Below, one piece after another: positions 51,539 to 64,000 of a stretch of 64,000 nt of DNA. The notes under the pieces are model-generated. The model worked only from the letters and a program-made list of their open reading frames with translations, ran no database searches and had not been told where the DNA came from. The stretch's first letter is position 1, and the number at the start of each line of letters is the position of its first letter. The stretch comes from Trichoplusia ni (Eukaryota > Arthropoda > Insecta > Lepidoptera > Noctuidae). The position numbers were made by a program, and so were the translations under genes. Location of the stretch: the NCBI RefSeq assembly GCF_003590095.1, contig NC_039481.1, positions 11,811,895 to 11,875,894 of the forward strand. Reading direction: 5' to 3'.

Positions 51539-53647
51539 TCCTTCAGTCCCCGCCTGCACCCCCGCGTCCCCCGAGAGCTGCTAACTCAATGAGTGGGGCT
51601 GGCTCTCCGTGATCCCAACACAACGCGGATCTCAGATGACATCCACGTTCGACTGTGTACACAGATACCTTCAGCGTCACTCGCTTCGTTTTTAAATGCT
51701 TAGTATTGAGCACAATACGTAATCATAACAAGTACTGTGTGCTTTCTAGATTTCTGCAATTAAAGAAAACAGATTTTTGATTTTGTATTGGATAATTAAT
51801 ACATCATTTGTAATGTGACATCTCACATGGATCTCTTTTCATAGAGTTATAATGAGTTATTGACATCTCTGTCACTAGATGGCATGACACATCAGCTATT
51901 CTCCGTAGAGTAAGCCGCAGCAGCAGCAAATAATCCCGATCAGTGATTAGCGAGCGGGCAGCTTCGACATGTAATTACGATAATTGTGTTATCGGCTGAT
52001 TAATAAACCAATGATTGTGTGCGCACTATGTTTGTTGTTTTTCGAGCACGAGCCGACACAAACAATCCGTGTTAATCACGGCCCGATGTTCAAATGTGAT
52101 GTTGTGATATCAAAACCAACGCACTCGTGTATTATTAAATATGATGTTATAATAAAATTATACAAAGTGTTGACAAATGACGCACGCTGGAAAGGCCATG
52201 ATTTTATTTATCAGTATTGTTTTTTAGTTTTGCTGTGACCGTGAGCGATGATTATCATGACAGCACAGTACACGTCACCTTAATACATAATCAGAGCACA
52301 AACGAATCGCGCTGGTTCCCGTGACATTTCGCTCACCCCGTTACAATCGGTGACGCAAGTCACATCAAAGGCCTAAAAGAAAGAGCTCCAACGATAACAT
52401 GTATGTAACACAAATAAGCGCGCGCTACGCTGTCACCCCTTCCGCACAGTGGTCGCACTCGGGCGCACCATAACTCATATTTCCAAGCGACGGGACCTAT
52501 TGTGGCGGTTGTACTTTTTTTCGGCATTCGACTTCGCAACATGATTGTTTAAAATCACAGAGCGTGTGCTCTCTGATAAGATTTATGTACTGCTTCTGAC
52601 ACTTAATTTTGTTCCCGTTCGCTACTTGACGTCGCGACGAGGATTATGGTATTTTTTTCGCCTTCTATTTTCATGTTCAATGTTAGCGATTCGCTGTATG
52701 TATTGACTTTGACTTTCTATTATATTTCAGGTAAATAACCTAAAAAGTATTATCCAGTGGTAAGTTAAGATTTGTTTTTATGTCTGAGTGAATTTTATAT
52801 TTATGAAAGCTCAAGGTATAGAAGCTACAATTTCTTGATTTTAATTTAGGAAAGATAATTTAAAATTCATATAATGTATTTTAACTCGAATATCAAAGGA
52901 AAACTGCTTGTAATAAATTTGTATTACGTTACATAATTAAGTAGGTGGAGCTCATTATTATTTTTCTTAGTAGCGTATATTACGAATAAATCTTAAAAAG
53001 CGCTTTTATCAAAGGACTTATTTCCATTGAATCTGCAGCAATGATACTTATTATACTTAGACAATGAGCTTTTGCCAATTATAACATAGCTAATTAAAAG
53101 GGGCCTCTCAAAGAGAGCGGCGCTGAGAGCCCTCTGATCTAAGTCATACCTGTGGCTCCAGCACCCCTTATCAACACTTGTAAAAGGTAACATCTCTTCA
53201 AAACCGCTGATTCAATTTTGTTGAAATTTTCCTGAGTTTGTCCAAAATTTTATATTAAGGATTGATGAGTTTTGGCGATAGTACCGACCTGCGACCTCCC
53301 TCTGTAAATGGTAGATGAGATTATGCGAGCATCAACGGTCTCTTTACACATTGTTTTGATTGAGGTTTTAAAATGTTTATCTCTTAAATTGAAAAAATGT
53401 TTTGACTATAATTATTTTACATAAATATTTTGTATCCTAAGGCCGTCTGAAGAAGCTCTAACGTAACTAGGTCTAATTAGAGCGCGTCAAAATGTATTGA
53501 ACAAAGTTAATAAGAGCTTTGAGATCGGCTTTCCGTGTAATTAGTAGTTGTTGTGTAGTACAAAGACGTCGTGTGCGATGGATCATATCCTCGAGGGTAA
53601 CAATAACAAGCGACGGGAATGTTCCACTCGACGATCTTTTGTTACGA

Positions 53648-53761
53648 CTTCTAATTAAATTGCGGAAGAATTCAGGATTAGCATCTCACGTCTTGACGCG
53701 GATTACTTCGTCGGTGCGAGCCCGACAGCCACCTTCACCGGCTTCTAATTAAATTAATTAG
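53648..53761. promoter_or_regulatory. Homeodomain-type AT motif repeat
   Basis: cttctaattaaatt is repeated exactly at 53648-53661 and 53742-53755, 94 bp apart. The second copy extends into ctaattaaattaattag, a near-palindrome with several TAAT cores. Another tctaattag lies at 53471-53479. TAATTA is the core site of many homeodomain proteins. The sequence between the copies is of mixed composition, as in many enhancers. This is inference from motifs only. Confidence 0.4.
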
Positions 53762-55369
53762 ATATCCTACTGAATTTTGTATATTCCGTCTATGCTCCAG
53801 AAAATATTTACTGTAATAACTTTGTAAACGGTTAATCATTTAGCGTACTTAGCATTGTTTTTAAAAACAGCTGTTTGCCGATTTTCAACAAAACGGTTTA
53901 TCAAATAAATGGTCTATTTGAAGTGTTGCGTAATATTGTGTAAAAGAAAGCAATAAAGTACTTTTAACACTGAAATTTCAGTAGCAATATATTAGGACAG
54001 AGTTGCCGTTAAAATTCAAAGCGGACGGAACGGCGCCCATATTTTTTGGCACCGTATCATCTGTTATTTAGACTACACCGTAATACGAGAACGCTACGAA
54101 TACTTTACGATGTACAATTACGATGCGGAGGGGAAAAAATTAACATTCTAGCTACATACGTTTTGTCCAGTTATTCGACGAATGCGGACGCTCGGCCCTC
54201 CAGAGGTCTACAATTTGGGTGAATTGGTGTTATGAGCGGCGCGGCTCGCATGTCCGCAGCGAGTTAGCGCCGCCCCACTAACTGGTAACTGTTTAAAATG
54301 GCCGTGTTCAACATTTGCAAACTGCTGTTACCGACGAGTGCTATTAGACGCAATCTATACTTTGTTTTGAATGTATACCTTCCCAGCGGCACTGGATGCG
54401 TCCTGTGGCCGCACCAGAACCCCCGATGTGTAACAGACTACGAGTAATAAGTTTCAACTCTGTAATTATGGCCGCGCCACTGAGAGCTAATACAAAGTTA
54501 TATGTCTACACACGTGACAACACGCAAATTGCTTTGCAGAAAAATTACTTTGCTGAGCTGAAATGGATTATGAGGAGAAATGAAATGAAACGTGTCTCAA
54601 GTTCTTATATTTTAAAGCCGGTCATCGATAAAAAGAACAATTTATGTCAGCTAAGTGATACTTAAAAATATTTTTTTTAAATCCAGCTCAGCATTTGTTT
54701 GTTGCTCAGCATGGTGGCACCTAATAGGTATGTAATTTAGAAGTAATTCAGCAGTGCGTCGGTCGGGCTACACGACGGCCGCGGCAGTTATTACCGCGCA
54801 GTTTCAATTACGCTGCGTCACCCGCGCGCCCGTCTGGCGACCACTTTACATACGTTTGAGTTCGCGCCCCGTACTCCAGCACCGCTGCGGTGGAGATGCG
54901 GAAAAATTGGCGCGAAGTGTATTTAACACTGCTCCGTGTTTCACGCAAGTTTTGATACCCATGTGTGACACTGGTATTGGCCCAGATTATATTTAGTACT
55001 AGTTATCTCCACCATGCTACCTTCGTAAGTCGTGTAAGAGTATTATGAATTAAACATAGTCATATTAGTTTGTAACTAGGACTTTGGCTAGAGAAGGATG
55101 GAAGGTCGTGCGCTGGTCAGACCCCCTGCGGTCAGGCGTCTAGGAGAGTTTACCACAACAGTTCAATAGAGCTTGTGGTAAAGCTGAACGTATCAAACTT
55201 GAACACTAGTGAACAGAGACTCTACGTCTCGTGGAATATAATATCGAGTGTTGCATATGGAATTCCCAATATTACATATAATACTGTCTTTACACCGCAA
55301 TGAAACTAAGCTTTTTTCCATTGAAATAAACGAAGGGACTAACGAGTGTGGATGTTACCTTCAAACAAG

Positions 55370-55510
55370 AGTGCGACCGGAGCGCGGACTCTTGTTAGCA
55401 GTACGAGCGCTTGTTATCGCTGGGGGCGACACTCGGCGCGCCGCCCGGCCCGGCTCGCTCACGCGGCCCGCGCTCGTGCGGTCGCGTGCTCGCGCCCGAC
55501 GGTCGCTAAG
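55370..55510. other. CpG-rich island
   Basis: Dense cg dinucleotides (ggcgcgccgcccggcccggc and similar) within AT-rich intron. Long open frames cross it on the plus strand because GC-rich DNA is poor in stop codons. No domain is recognisable, so no gene is called. Confidence 0.55.
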
Positions 55511-56530
55511 CGGATCTCACCGGCCTACTACAAGTTTAATAGCCGCTTTTAGGAACCAAACCGAAACACAACGTAATGTCGGTGAATTACGAAAAACTTT
55601 TTACCGCTTGACCAAACAAAAATTGTTTTGTATTCGCATTGTATTGTTTAGCGCGGTCTCGAGTAATTTTGTAGGCAAATGTGTGTTACAACAGAGCTAA
55701 GATCGAGTTGTGTTCATTGACAGTTTGGTGTTGGTATTTTATTGCATGCTAATGTGGAAGAATTAATGGCGGAGAAATTGTAAATGATTTATACCAAACA
55801 CTATGACACAATTTTAAATTTATCAATCACTGGCTATGAAAACGTTTCAAAACTAAACTTAGAAAATTTTAAAAATCTTTCGTAGTAAGGTGTTATGATT
55901 TCGATTAAGAACGTTCAACATTTCGCTACATATAAAAATCAATTACTGTGGAGCGCGGTGTTTCCTTTGCGAGGACCGCTCTATTATGTCGCGACGTTCA
56001 ATTACCGGCGCGCCTTAACTAGTACCTGAGGCAGCGGCGAGCACAATGCGCGGCCACAACACCTCGCAATCACTGCGTTTTAAACACGACTCTACCTTAG
56101 TAATGCTACTGAGCGTTCAGGAATTTGATCATCCACCCGAGTTACCTTGGCTATTTTTTAATTGTTTTTTTTCCTTGAGTTAAACTAAACAACTTAAGAT
56201 ATTGCATATAAAGAATAAACTGCCTTCATTTATTGTAACGTTTTTAGTTCTTAAAATGTTTTGAACTAAATAACTCCAAACTTGTGTAATTTTTTTTCAT
56301 AATATTCTATAACACAACTAATCAGGCGATAAAACTGTCCAGCATGTCATTCATTATTTTATTTCAATGCCGATATTATAAAAGCCCTCTCCATATAATT
56401 GGGCTAGTAAACCGGCTATCCATTATTATACGGGGACGTACAAAACCGCGTCTGCTTAGCACATCCATTAGGCATAATTGCGGCGCAGCGTCGCGTCGCC
56501 GCCGCGTCGTCCGCGCCCCGGGAACGACCC

Positions 56531-56562
56531 CGGAGCGGGCCGGAGCGGGCCGGGAGCGGGCC
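56531..56562 (+). repeat. cggagcgggc tandem repeat in a CpG island
   Basis: Two perfect 10-bp units (56531-56550) and a third with one extra g (56551-56562), in an island spanning about 56475-56600. Confidence 0.85.
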
Positions 56563-59500
56563 GCTGCACGTACCGGGACGGGCGAGCGGGGCGAGCGATT
56601 AATGAAATTTGGAAACGTGGGACACTGTTGACATTAGTAGGTTGTCGAGCAAGCCACTTGATTGATATAATTTTCAAAGTCGCTTATGTTGGAGCCGTGA
56701 GCGATAGAGGTGATTTGTCATGGATGTCGTACGTGCGCGCCGCGGCTGTGCTCGGCTCCGTGTTTGCTACTACACTAATTATATTCAAAGTTAGGGTACG
56801 TATCGTCCCGTGACGTATGACTGTAGCGAGTCTTATCTAAAATTAAGCTAACGAGAGTTATCGTAATCTACATTCATTTTTGTTAAAGTTATATTTTTTT
56901 CCGTATGGATTTTCTCAAAATTTTATCACTTTTACATATTTCCATGAAGATTTGAGTTTGGCTAACTAATAAGACTAAACGTTAGCGGTAATTGGAGAAT
57001 AATAAAATACCTAATAAAAATGATTTTGGTAGCCTCAGTATGTAAAATAATACTAATAGGGAATTGTAAACCAAGAGTACCTAATCAGAGGACATAATGC
57101 TGAGCACGTAACGGAGGCGGTCACACATTACCAGCTTACATTCAATCATGAAATATAAAGTCTCTATTTGTAGGCGTTTGATTCCAGTGTTCTGTCGACC
57201 TGAACTCTAACGATTAATACCCACCATTAATCATACTGCCCCACTTACTGGACACCGCCAAAACAAATATTGAAATAGTCAACACTTAGATTTATGACAA
57301 AAACACCATAGTTTAATAATTTCACGGAAAAATACTAGAATTACCGCTAAGCTAACACAAGTATTGTGGACTGATAACATGATTAAAACGGAACCCACAC
57401 TTCATTGGATTGATCGGAATATTATGGAATTTGTGTTGGAGTTACTGCGTCAGAGCAGCTATTTGAATTAATTACAACATACATTCCACATAGGTACCAT
57501 CAGTGTAACTAACAAAATACGTTTTATATGATAAACGTGATTGTATAAAATAATTAAAATTAAGTAAACACGTATCAAAACACGATCAATTTGTTCTGTT
57601 ATGATAATTTCATTGAGAGAGTGAAAAGTTAAGTATTGTGTAATATTTGAACTTTGATTCGAATATTTTGCTGTGGTAGAGTTGGTATTGCTTGCCCCTG
57701 CTTATAATCCGATTACTTTCTCCTAATTTAACTTGCCGCTCGAACAGTACCGACATACAGTACTTATTGCTAAAGCTCTCTGCAACACTTGCGAGGACAT
57801 TAAATAAAATAATTTGCCGAAAATAATCCATTTATTGTTCTGTTTGTGTATTTGGTTCATTTGAATTGAATGAAGTGAAATTAAATTAAATTCGTCACAA
57901 TATTACTAATTGCTGTTTCGGTTTTATTTACTTTAATAACGACAAATGTGGTGAGTTTCATATTTTCTGCTATATAAACTATGTGATTATCATTCAATAC
58001 AGACTATCGATAATTATAAATTATTATTTTCGTCACAATAACGCAAAAACTGATTTTATTAAAGAGCTCACGTTTTCAAAAGCTGTATACATTTGTCTGT
58101 ACTAAAGCCTACTCAGATATAAAATATATTTTACACACGTGATTTTCTTTACTAAGTAGGCTAAACCGATCATCCGGTCTTTTGTGCGAGCTTTATCCGA
58201 CCATTAGGTGACCGGGTTTGAGTCAAGGAAAGTCCTTTGAAAATATTATAACTGACGCGAGGAACATGTGATATAGCAGGATATTCATAGGCACAGCAGC
58301 GAGGCGCGGCGAGGCGGCGGCGGTACGCAATCAGTGTGCGTAGTGGTAAACCTTTTTTATATTTGGCGAGCGTACGTGACGGACTGGCACAAACGTAGGG
58401 GCCGCGTGCCTCTCGCCGGACTGGGACTGTGGTTTTGACGTGCAATACGTGTATTTATTGCATTCGGTGGCATACACCTGAACCAGCAATGCTCTTCACC
58501 TTTGCCTTTACCAAAAATAGATAATTTAAGCAACTTTACAAAACTTAGCTTGTAATATTGTCACATACTATCATACATGGAAATGGGTGAACTCATTAAA
58601 CAATGGTGGAAACTTAAGATTCAGCTAAGAGCCTGTATTGTGCTGGTCTCGTTCACTTTTTGCCGTCATTACAGCGAGGCCATTACTGAAACTGCTCACA
58701 ATTCCGATCACACACTCTATGAAGAGGTAGAATGACCACAGCGCTTGCTTATGTTGTACATGTCGACGTTGCTATACTCGTACGAGAGAGTTATTACTGC
58801 CTCGTGTCTGCGACCATATTCATCACATCGGTATTGGTGACCCCGGCCGCAAGCCTTGACATTATTTTCCTGCGAACATTGATTTAAAACAATACCAATT
58901 TTACGTGACCATTTCAGTAAAAACAAAGTGTATTTTGTTACAATCGAGTTCCAATATCGTGCGATCGTTTAAGCCGATACGATTAATAGATAAAGAAATA
59001 TCGGCAAATATTTCTGGCAGCGCGCTCGACGTTTGGACACAATCGAGACACGGCTCGCAACAATCCCTAGTTGAAATAAATGCTACAGTTTACTGTAACC
59101 GAACAACCAATTCGTCAAATGATGTTTTAATTTTTCAAACTTCAGTAAAAGGAGGTATGGGTTTCCATGAATTAAGATTCTAGTTATGCTATAGAAATTG
59201 ATGTAAATCACTTTATATTTATTAGTCATTAGAAAAAAATTTAGTAAGCTGTAACGAGATTAGGCATTAAATCAAAAAAATACTTCTTCTTCGCCAGTCT
59301 AAAGCCATTTTCCAGAAAGAGAGGTAACATTTTCGGGGCCTAATTGTCGATAAAGCTGAGCACATCCATCATAATTGAAGACAAATCGGCCTTGAACGTT
59401 AAAATCGGTAATATTCGCTACAAAGTCGTGGATCATTACGGAACGCAGTAAAACTGTTAATTTATGTATTCCGTGCGGATTGATCGGCTGGCGGCGAGTG

Positions 59501-62500
59501 CTAATTGAGTCGGATGTCGGTCCGTGAGTTATACCAGCCACTGGGAACCGCGTAATTATACGCTGAACCTCATTGATTTATCGCCTTCTTATAAGCTCTG
59601 TTAGCGGCTCCGTGAACTTTAACTTGCTGCACTAAAGCTGACATGTTACGTATCTATGATCACGTATTATAAGTTATCATGAGTAACACATATTTGAGAT
59701 GCCTATTTTTGGCGTACCTAAAACACGCTTAAGCGTTTACAGATACAAATCTACTTAGAGTTCATAATATATATAAACACCTAAAAAGATTCGCATTCTT
59801 AAAGCTGAAATCCAAAACGGAATCTAATCTAAAGTCCAAGATAGCCTAACGGTGCAAGATAAGCCAAGTGTTTAAAGCTATAAGAGAACAATAAAGTCAG
59901 CCCCTTGTCCAGTAATTCTTTCAGAGGAGACCCAAACGATATAAAAGTGCGTTTAATTACACTCCAGTGACACGTGACCACCATTATTAACACTAAGGAG
60001 CTCATATAGATAAACGGGACATTCATCCCGCGCCACCCGCGCCGCTGCGACGGCACCGCACTCGGCGCTCTCTCGTGCACGACGTACATTGTTCCTCAAC
60101 CAATTGTAACAAGAGGCGGGCTGCTCACAGAACGAGCAATGTGGTTTGTTTAAAACAATAGTGTAGAATGTCGAGGGACGTGTAAGTAGCTGGCGTCTTC
60201 ATGAGACTCGGAACGGGGCCTGCGAAACTAAATGTATAACGCTGTCCGTACTTGTGTGTGTAGCACCCATTACTCGCTGTTCCCCGTCATCCGTGATGCG
60301 AATTAGTCGCGGGGACGCAATGTATGACGTTTTAAGCGAGTCGTTGGAGTACAGTTGCGAGTTTTAGTATGAGGTCCGGAAACAGGCATGTCTCCCTGGT
60401 TGTGGTAAATGGTTTCGTAGAGGACGCCCGCCGCCGGTACCCTCGAGTTCTCTCTAGCTTTTATGTTCGCCTTTGGATCCCGAGAGTCGAGAGCCGCGTT
60501 ATAACACTGTTAAATATATACTGCTCTTAAAATAAACTTGGACTCATTGTGGAGTGCGGCGACAGTAGAAGTTTTCAAATACTTGGTTAGTTGAATTTCA
60601 CGAAAGAGGTATTTACTTAGTGACAATACAAAATGATGGATTTAGGGAAATCCAACATGTTGTACCGAATAGTACCGATACCTCGCAAGTATAGTAATGG
60701 TATTAATGTTTCACGTGTTAACCCTTTCTAAATTAACTCCTGTTGAGCTCATCTTCTTGTGCTGCAGTATTAGAATACCAACAAGCGAATCAACTCTGCA
60801 ACCGATCCTAGTCGTTATCACGATCACGAGCACGCGACAGATATCACACTCGTGCTCGTGCAACATCCAGGAAACGATTTCCGAGTGAACAGTTATCGTC
60901 CCATCTGTATTTCCTGAAATTTAGTTTTTCCGTAAACTTACAAGGCTCACACGACTTAGGTACAGCAAACAGAAGAAAAGGAACATAATGTTTTAATGGT
61001 CTGTTTGTACCAGCCTGAAATAATTTGTGAATTTTAGTTCAGAAACATCTTCAGGTAACTATTAACCGTACAGATTTAATTTTCATATTCTCATTTAAGG
61101 ACGTTCCAAACTAAATTAGTGATATCTAAAGTGACGTCGGGCACGTCGCGGGCGCGGAACTTTGACAAATGGCCGCCTTGTCCGCGCCAGAACGTACCCA
61201 TTGTCTCGAAATATGAGCCGGAGCTTTGTTCGACCTGCCGCCGTCACCCCATTACAGCCATCCGCGATACACTCCCAGACGTTTCTCAACGGTCCCGACA
61301 CTGACGCAAATGTCACCTCATTTGCCTACCTCTGTTTTTGATTAGCGCATTTGTCTTCTGAAGGCCCGTACTTTAGTTAAGGAATTTGTGCTTTATTGAA
61401 AACCGTTCAGTGTTATTTGTCAGAAGTTTCTATTTGGGAGGATTTCATTCTAAACTACTGACAAATACATTCTAGTCTATCCTTATATTATTCACCTGAT
61501 CTACTGAGATTCCATTACTTAATTTAATATTCTATAAATAAATTATTGTAAAAAATATTAAAGAGTGTGTCCTGTGGCATACTAATTAAATAAATATATC
61601 ACTACAAATTCAAAAGAACGTTAACTTGCTTTAGATCCCAAGCGCCCGCTGCCAGCAAACCGACTAATCCAATAAAGCATGTATCAAACGAGTGCATATT
61701 TTATTGGACAAACACGCGGCGCAAACACTAGCGCGTCATGTGACACCGCAATACGTTAATTAATAGCGAAATATCATAATGCTGTGGAGGACAGGGTTGG
61801 CGGGCGGCTGCTAGGTGCCGCCGAGCTGGCCACTGAGCGGGCACTTTGAGCATTTTATAGCTTAGCATTATCATTTTATTAATTAAGTTACTTTTTGTGA
61901 AATTCGTAATTAATGCATTACAAAAGGAAAGTTTTCGTAACTAATGAAACTGTAAAATATAGCATATGTAATGTTCTCGTTTTCAACATTGACGAAAATA
62001 ATATAAATAGCAAATTTATGTTCAGTTGAAGCACACTAGCGGGGGCAAGCAACTGAAATCAAATTGTTTTTCAAATTTGAGTTTAGAAAAGATTTGAGCA
62101 AGTTGATATAATCAGTCCGTAGTTACTATGAGATCCAAGTAAATGCGAACTCGTGATATCTGGATAATGAAATAAGTCAATTAAACGTGTGTCAGTAATG
62201 AGTAGCATGCGTGCAGCCCTAGCCCGGCGCGCGGCTCGCGGCGGCCCTAAACCGCCAGCAACAGATTGTTGGACAACAATGTTTAGACGAATTTTAGCCG
62301 CGCGCCACCGCGCCATGTTTTGCTAATGAAATTCACTCGCATTTGGACATGCATGACCGAGTCATCACTTGTAAGCGATTCATTGGCTCATATACTTTTG
62401 TATAAAATGTATGAAAACTGATTCTGTAGTAAATGCAATACATTTAACGGTAAATAAAAAGCAAGCAGCTTAGATGATAAAGGCTTATTTTTATGTGGTT

Positions 62501-64000
62501 GAAGCACTTGTTTAATAAAGCATCCCGACTTATTCGGCATTAATTTTCTTTACTTAAATATGGTATTTTCTATTAAAGTAACTTAATCTGGGTTACCCCT
62601 TAAAATGAAGTGAACTAAAACCACCACTTTCCGCTTATACCTTACGCAGTACTGCACACGTGAGATGAATTCGAGCGATAACTACTCACGCACCGATTAG
62701 TTCGGTATGACATGCTGATCGACCTGTACTCCGCTCGGCGAGCCTTTGTGAATCCTTAGAATACCATGAACCGTTACCGCCATCCTCCTCCCCGAGATTA
62801 GATGTCGAACTCACAAAATAATTGACTATTATGCTGTATTCAAAAAGATATCCAAATACTTCTAAAGTAACCTTTTTCACATTTCTTTCTGCGTAGCAAA
62901 ATTGTTCTCGGAACTTCAACAGAACATCCAGAGTTAGCTTTCAAAACAACGACAGAACCCGAATGATCGCGACCCACACATTCTACGAAGCGCTCACTCT
63001 GAAAAAAAATACATCGCCGTCAGTCCGTAAAAAACGAGGGAAAACTCCGTAGCTTTCGCAATAAAAACCCCGCTAATACCAAAACTGGCACAATAATAAT
63101 AATTTGCATGTGAAGAAAACGCCCTGCCTAAGCGAATTTATTCTCTTTTTCAGCGGGAAAGTGGGAAATTCACACGCCTCCGCCTCGCCCGGCTCCGACG
63201 AGTCGCCTTTTATTACGGACGCCAACGAACTAGTAAAGCCGGCTCGGTTTTATTTCTGAACAATAATGTCGCCGATACAGATGCTCGTTCTGACGCGCCG
63301 ATACTTGATCCCGACCACTCCGACTTTCTTAACCTATACAGTTTTATTGCACCCGCTCAGCACCACGGCCGTCTTAAAAATATATATGTGCTGTATACAT
63401 ACCTAACCATTCATAAACACTTTATTTATCAAAAATCCCTGCATTAATACAAACGTAGCTTTATAAAAGTGCTTATTCTATTTATATCATTTTGAGCAAA
63501 ACTTAGGACGTAATCATTTCACATAAGCTGCTCCACAAACATTTCTCTTGAACGTTTATAGTTCTCGCATCCTTTTTCTTTCGATTTGATTTCCTTTAGC
63601 CTTTTCCTCGGCTTCCGCCGTTCTTCCTACTTCCTTGCCAATTGCGATAAATTACACTTTATTTTTAACTCTATTTCTAAGAGCATAGAGTCCATAAACA
63701 TGAAGATTTATTGTGTAATTACGGTCGCGGCTCGCGGGCAGACTGCCTCATTCCTTCCTTCACACATCTCGGTGTTGGCGTTATACTTTCAATTTTCGCA
63801 ATGATTCAGCGCTCGCTTTTATTTCCCTGCCTTCAGACCTCGCTATTGGAACTATTTTTTGTGGCTTAGTGATGACGTTTGTTTCATAGAATAAGGTCTG
63901 GTACGTTTGACTACTTGCTACATTATATTCATGAATAGTGATTTGCAGTATTTTAACTTTTTGCAATACTGAATCGCCGTTTGTAGACTGAATCAGGCCC

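Larger units (their letters stand above)
46504..64000. other. Remaining intron; GC islands and candidate regulatory DNA, no exon
   Basis: GC islands lie at about 46795-46858, 54770-54850, 55370-55510, 56475-56600 and 62215-62250. There is a C10 run at 51529-51538 and an AT homeodomain-like cluster at 53459-53761. Blocks of mixed composition at about 59460-59640 and 61130-61300 could be conserved non-coding DNA. A splice-like tttttcag at 63146-63153 precedes a short open stretch, but it lacks the residues expected for the rest of the Ig domain and is not called. Confidence 0.5.

Noticed and set aside
55248..55700. Longest open frame in the window (about 150 codons)
   Set aside because: It crosses a CpG island where stops are rare, starts at a non-ATG codon, and encodes low-complexity Arg/Ala-rich sequence with no recognisable domain.
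59299..59541. Minus-strand open frame of about 80 codons
   Set aside because: Its residues look protein-like in places but show no family motif, splice sites or codon signal. It overlaps mixed-composition DNA that may be regulatory.
1..64000. CRISPR arrays, operons, phage or bacterial genes
   Set aside because: No spaced direct-repeat arrays, no ribosome-binding sites with dense genes, and clear animal intron structure and lepidopteran repeats.

Overview
This window looks like intronic DNA of a moth or butterfly (Lepidoptera). It is AT-rich on average, no long open reading frame spans it, and the dispersed repeats I recognise are common lepidopteran families. These include the 'tttttagg(g/a)ttccgta...' repeat, the 'ctagctgttgcccgcgacttcgt' and 'ctagctgacccagcaaacgttg' tails, and an RTE-like tail ending in 'acagctagt'. 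The species cannot be named from the sequence, and the family names come from memory rather than a database search.

The only coding sequence I can defend is one internal exon at 38001-38136 (+). It encodes the front half of an N-terminal V-type immunoglobulin domain, with an FPCDL B-strand cysteine and an FWFRDDAGIPLY C-strand tryptophan. This matches the first Ig domain of the Sidestep (Side) family of cell-surface proteins, known in Drosophila as partners of Beat proteins in axon guidance. The exon has an AG acceptor and a GTAGGT donor, and an in-frame stop lies one codon past the donor, so it must be spliced. The flanking non-coding stretches run at least 38.0 kb upstream and 25.9 kb downstream. 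I read them as two very large introns, although the upstream part could include intergenic sequence if the gene starts inside the window unseen.

Layout: 1-38000 is non-coding, with most of the recognisable transposon remnants. There are lepidopteran repeat copies at 5913-6198, 8905-9127, 13762-13995 and 16087-16394. A hAT-type end with attcggt repeats lies at 17061-17164. A 141-bp retroposed fragment at 17986-18126 is bounded by perfect 19-bp direct repeats. A hAT-like inverted-repeat element lies at 19852-20342. A clear hAT-type element at 28462-30004 has perfect 8-bp target duplications, GTTACC subterminal repeats and a nested LINE-like tail. The exon follows at 38001-38136. From 38137 to 64000 is non-coding with an RTE-like tail (43751-43941), a fold-back pair of the common repeat (46201-46503), and a homeodomain-type AT-motif direct repeat (53648-53761).

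Other patterns are about twenty short, very CpG-rich islands in the AT-rich background, several containing short tandem repeats, and seven exact copies of the CRE palindrome TGACGTCA. No rRNA, intact tRNA, CRISPR array, operon or complete transposase gene was seen. I found no convincing new biological system. The items most worth checking are the isolated Ig exon, the two elements with perfect target duplications, and the candidate regulatory clusters.
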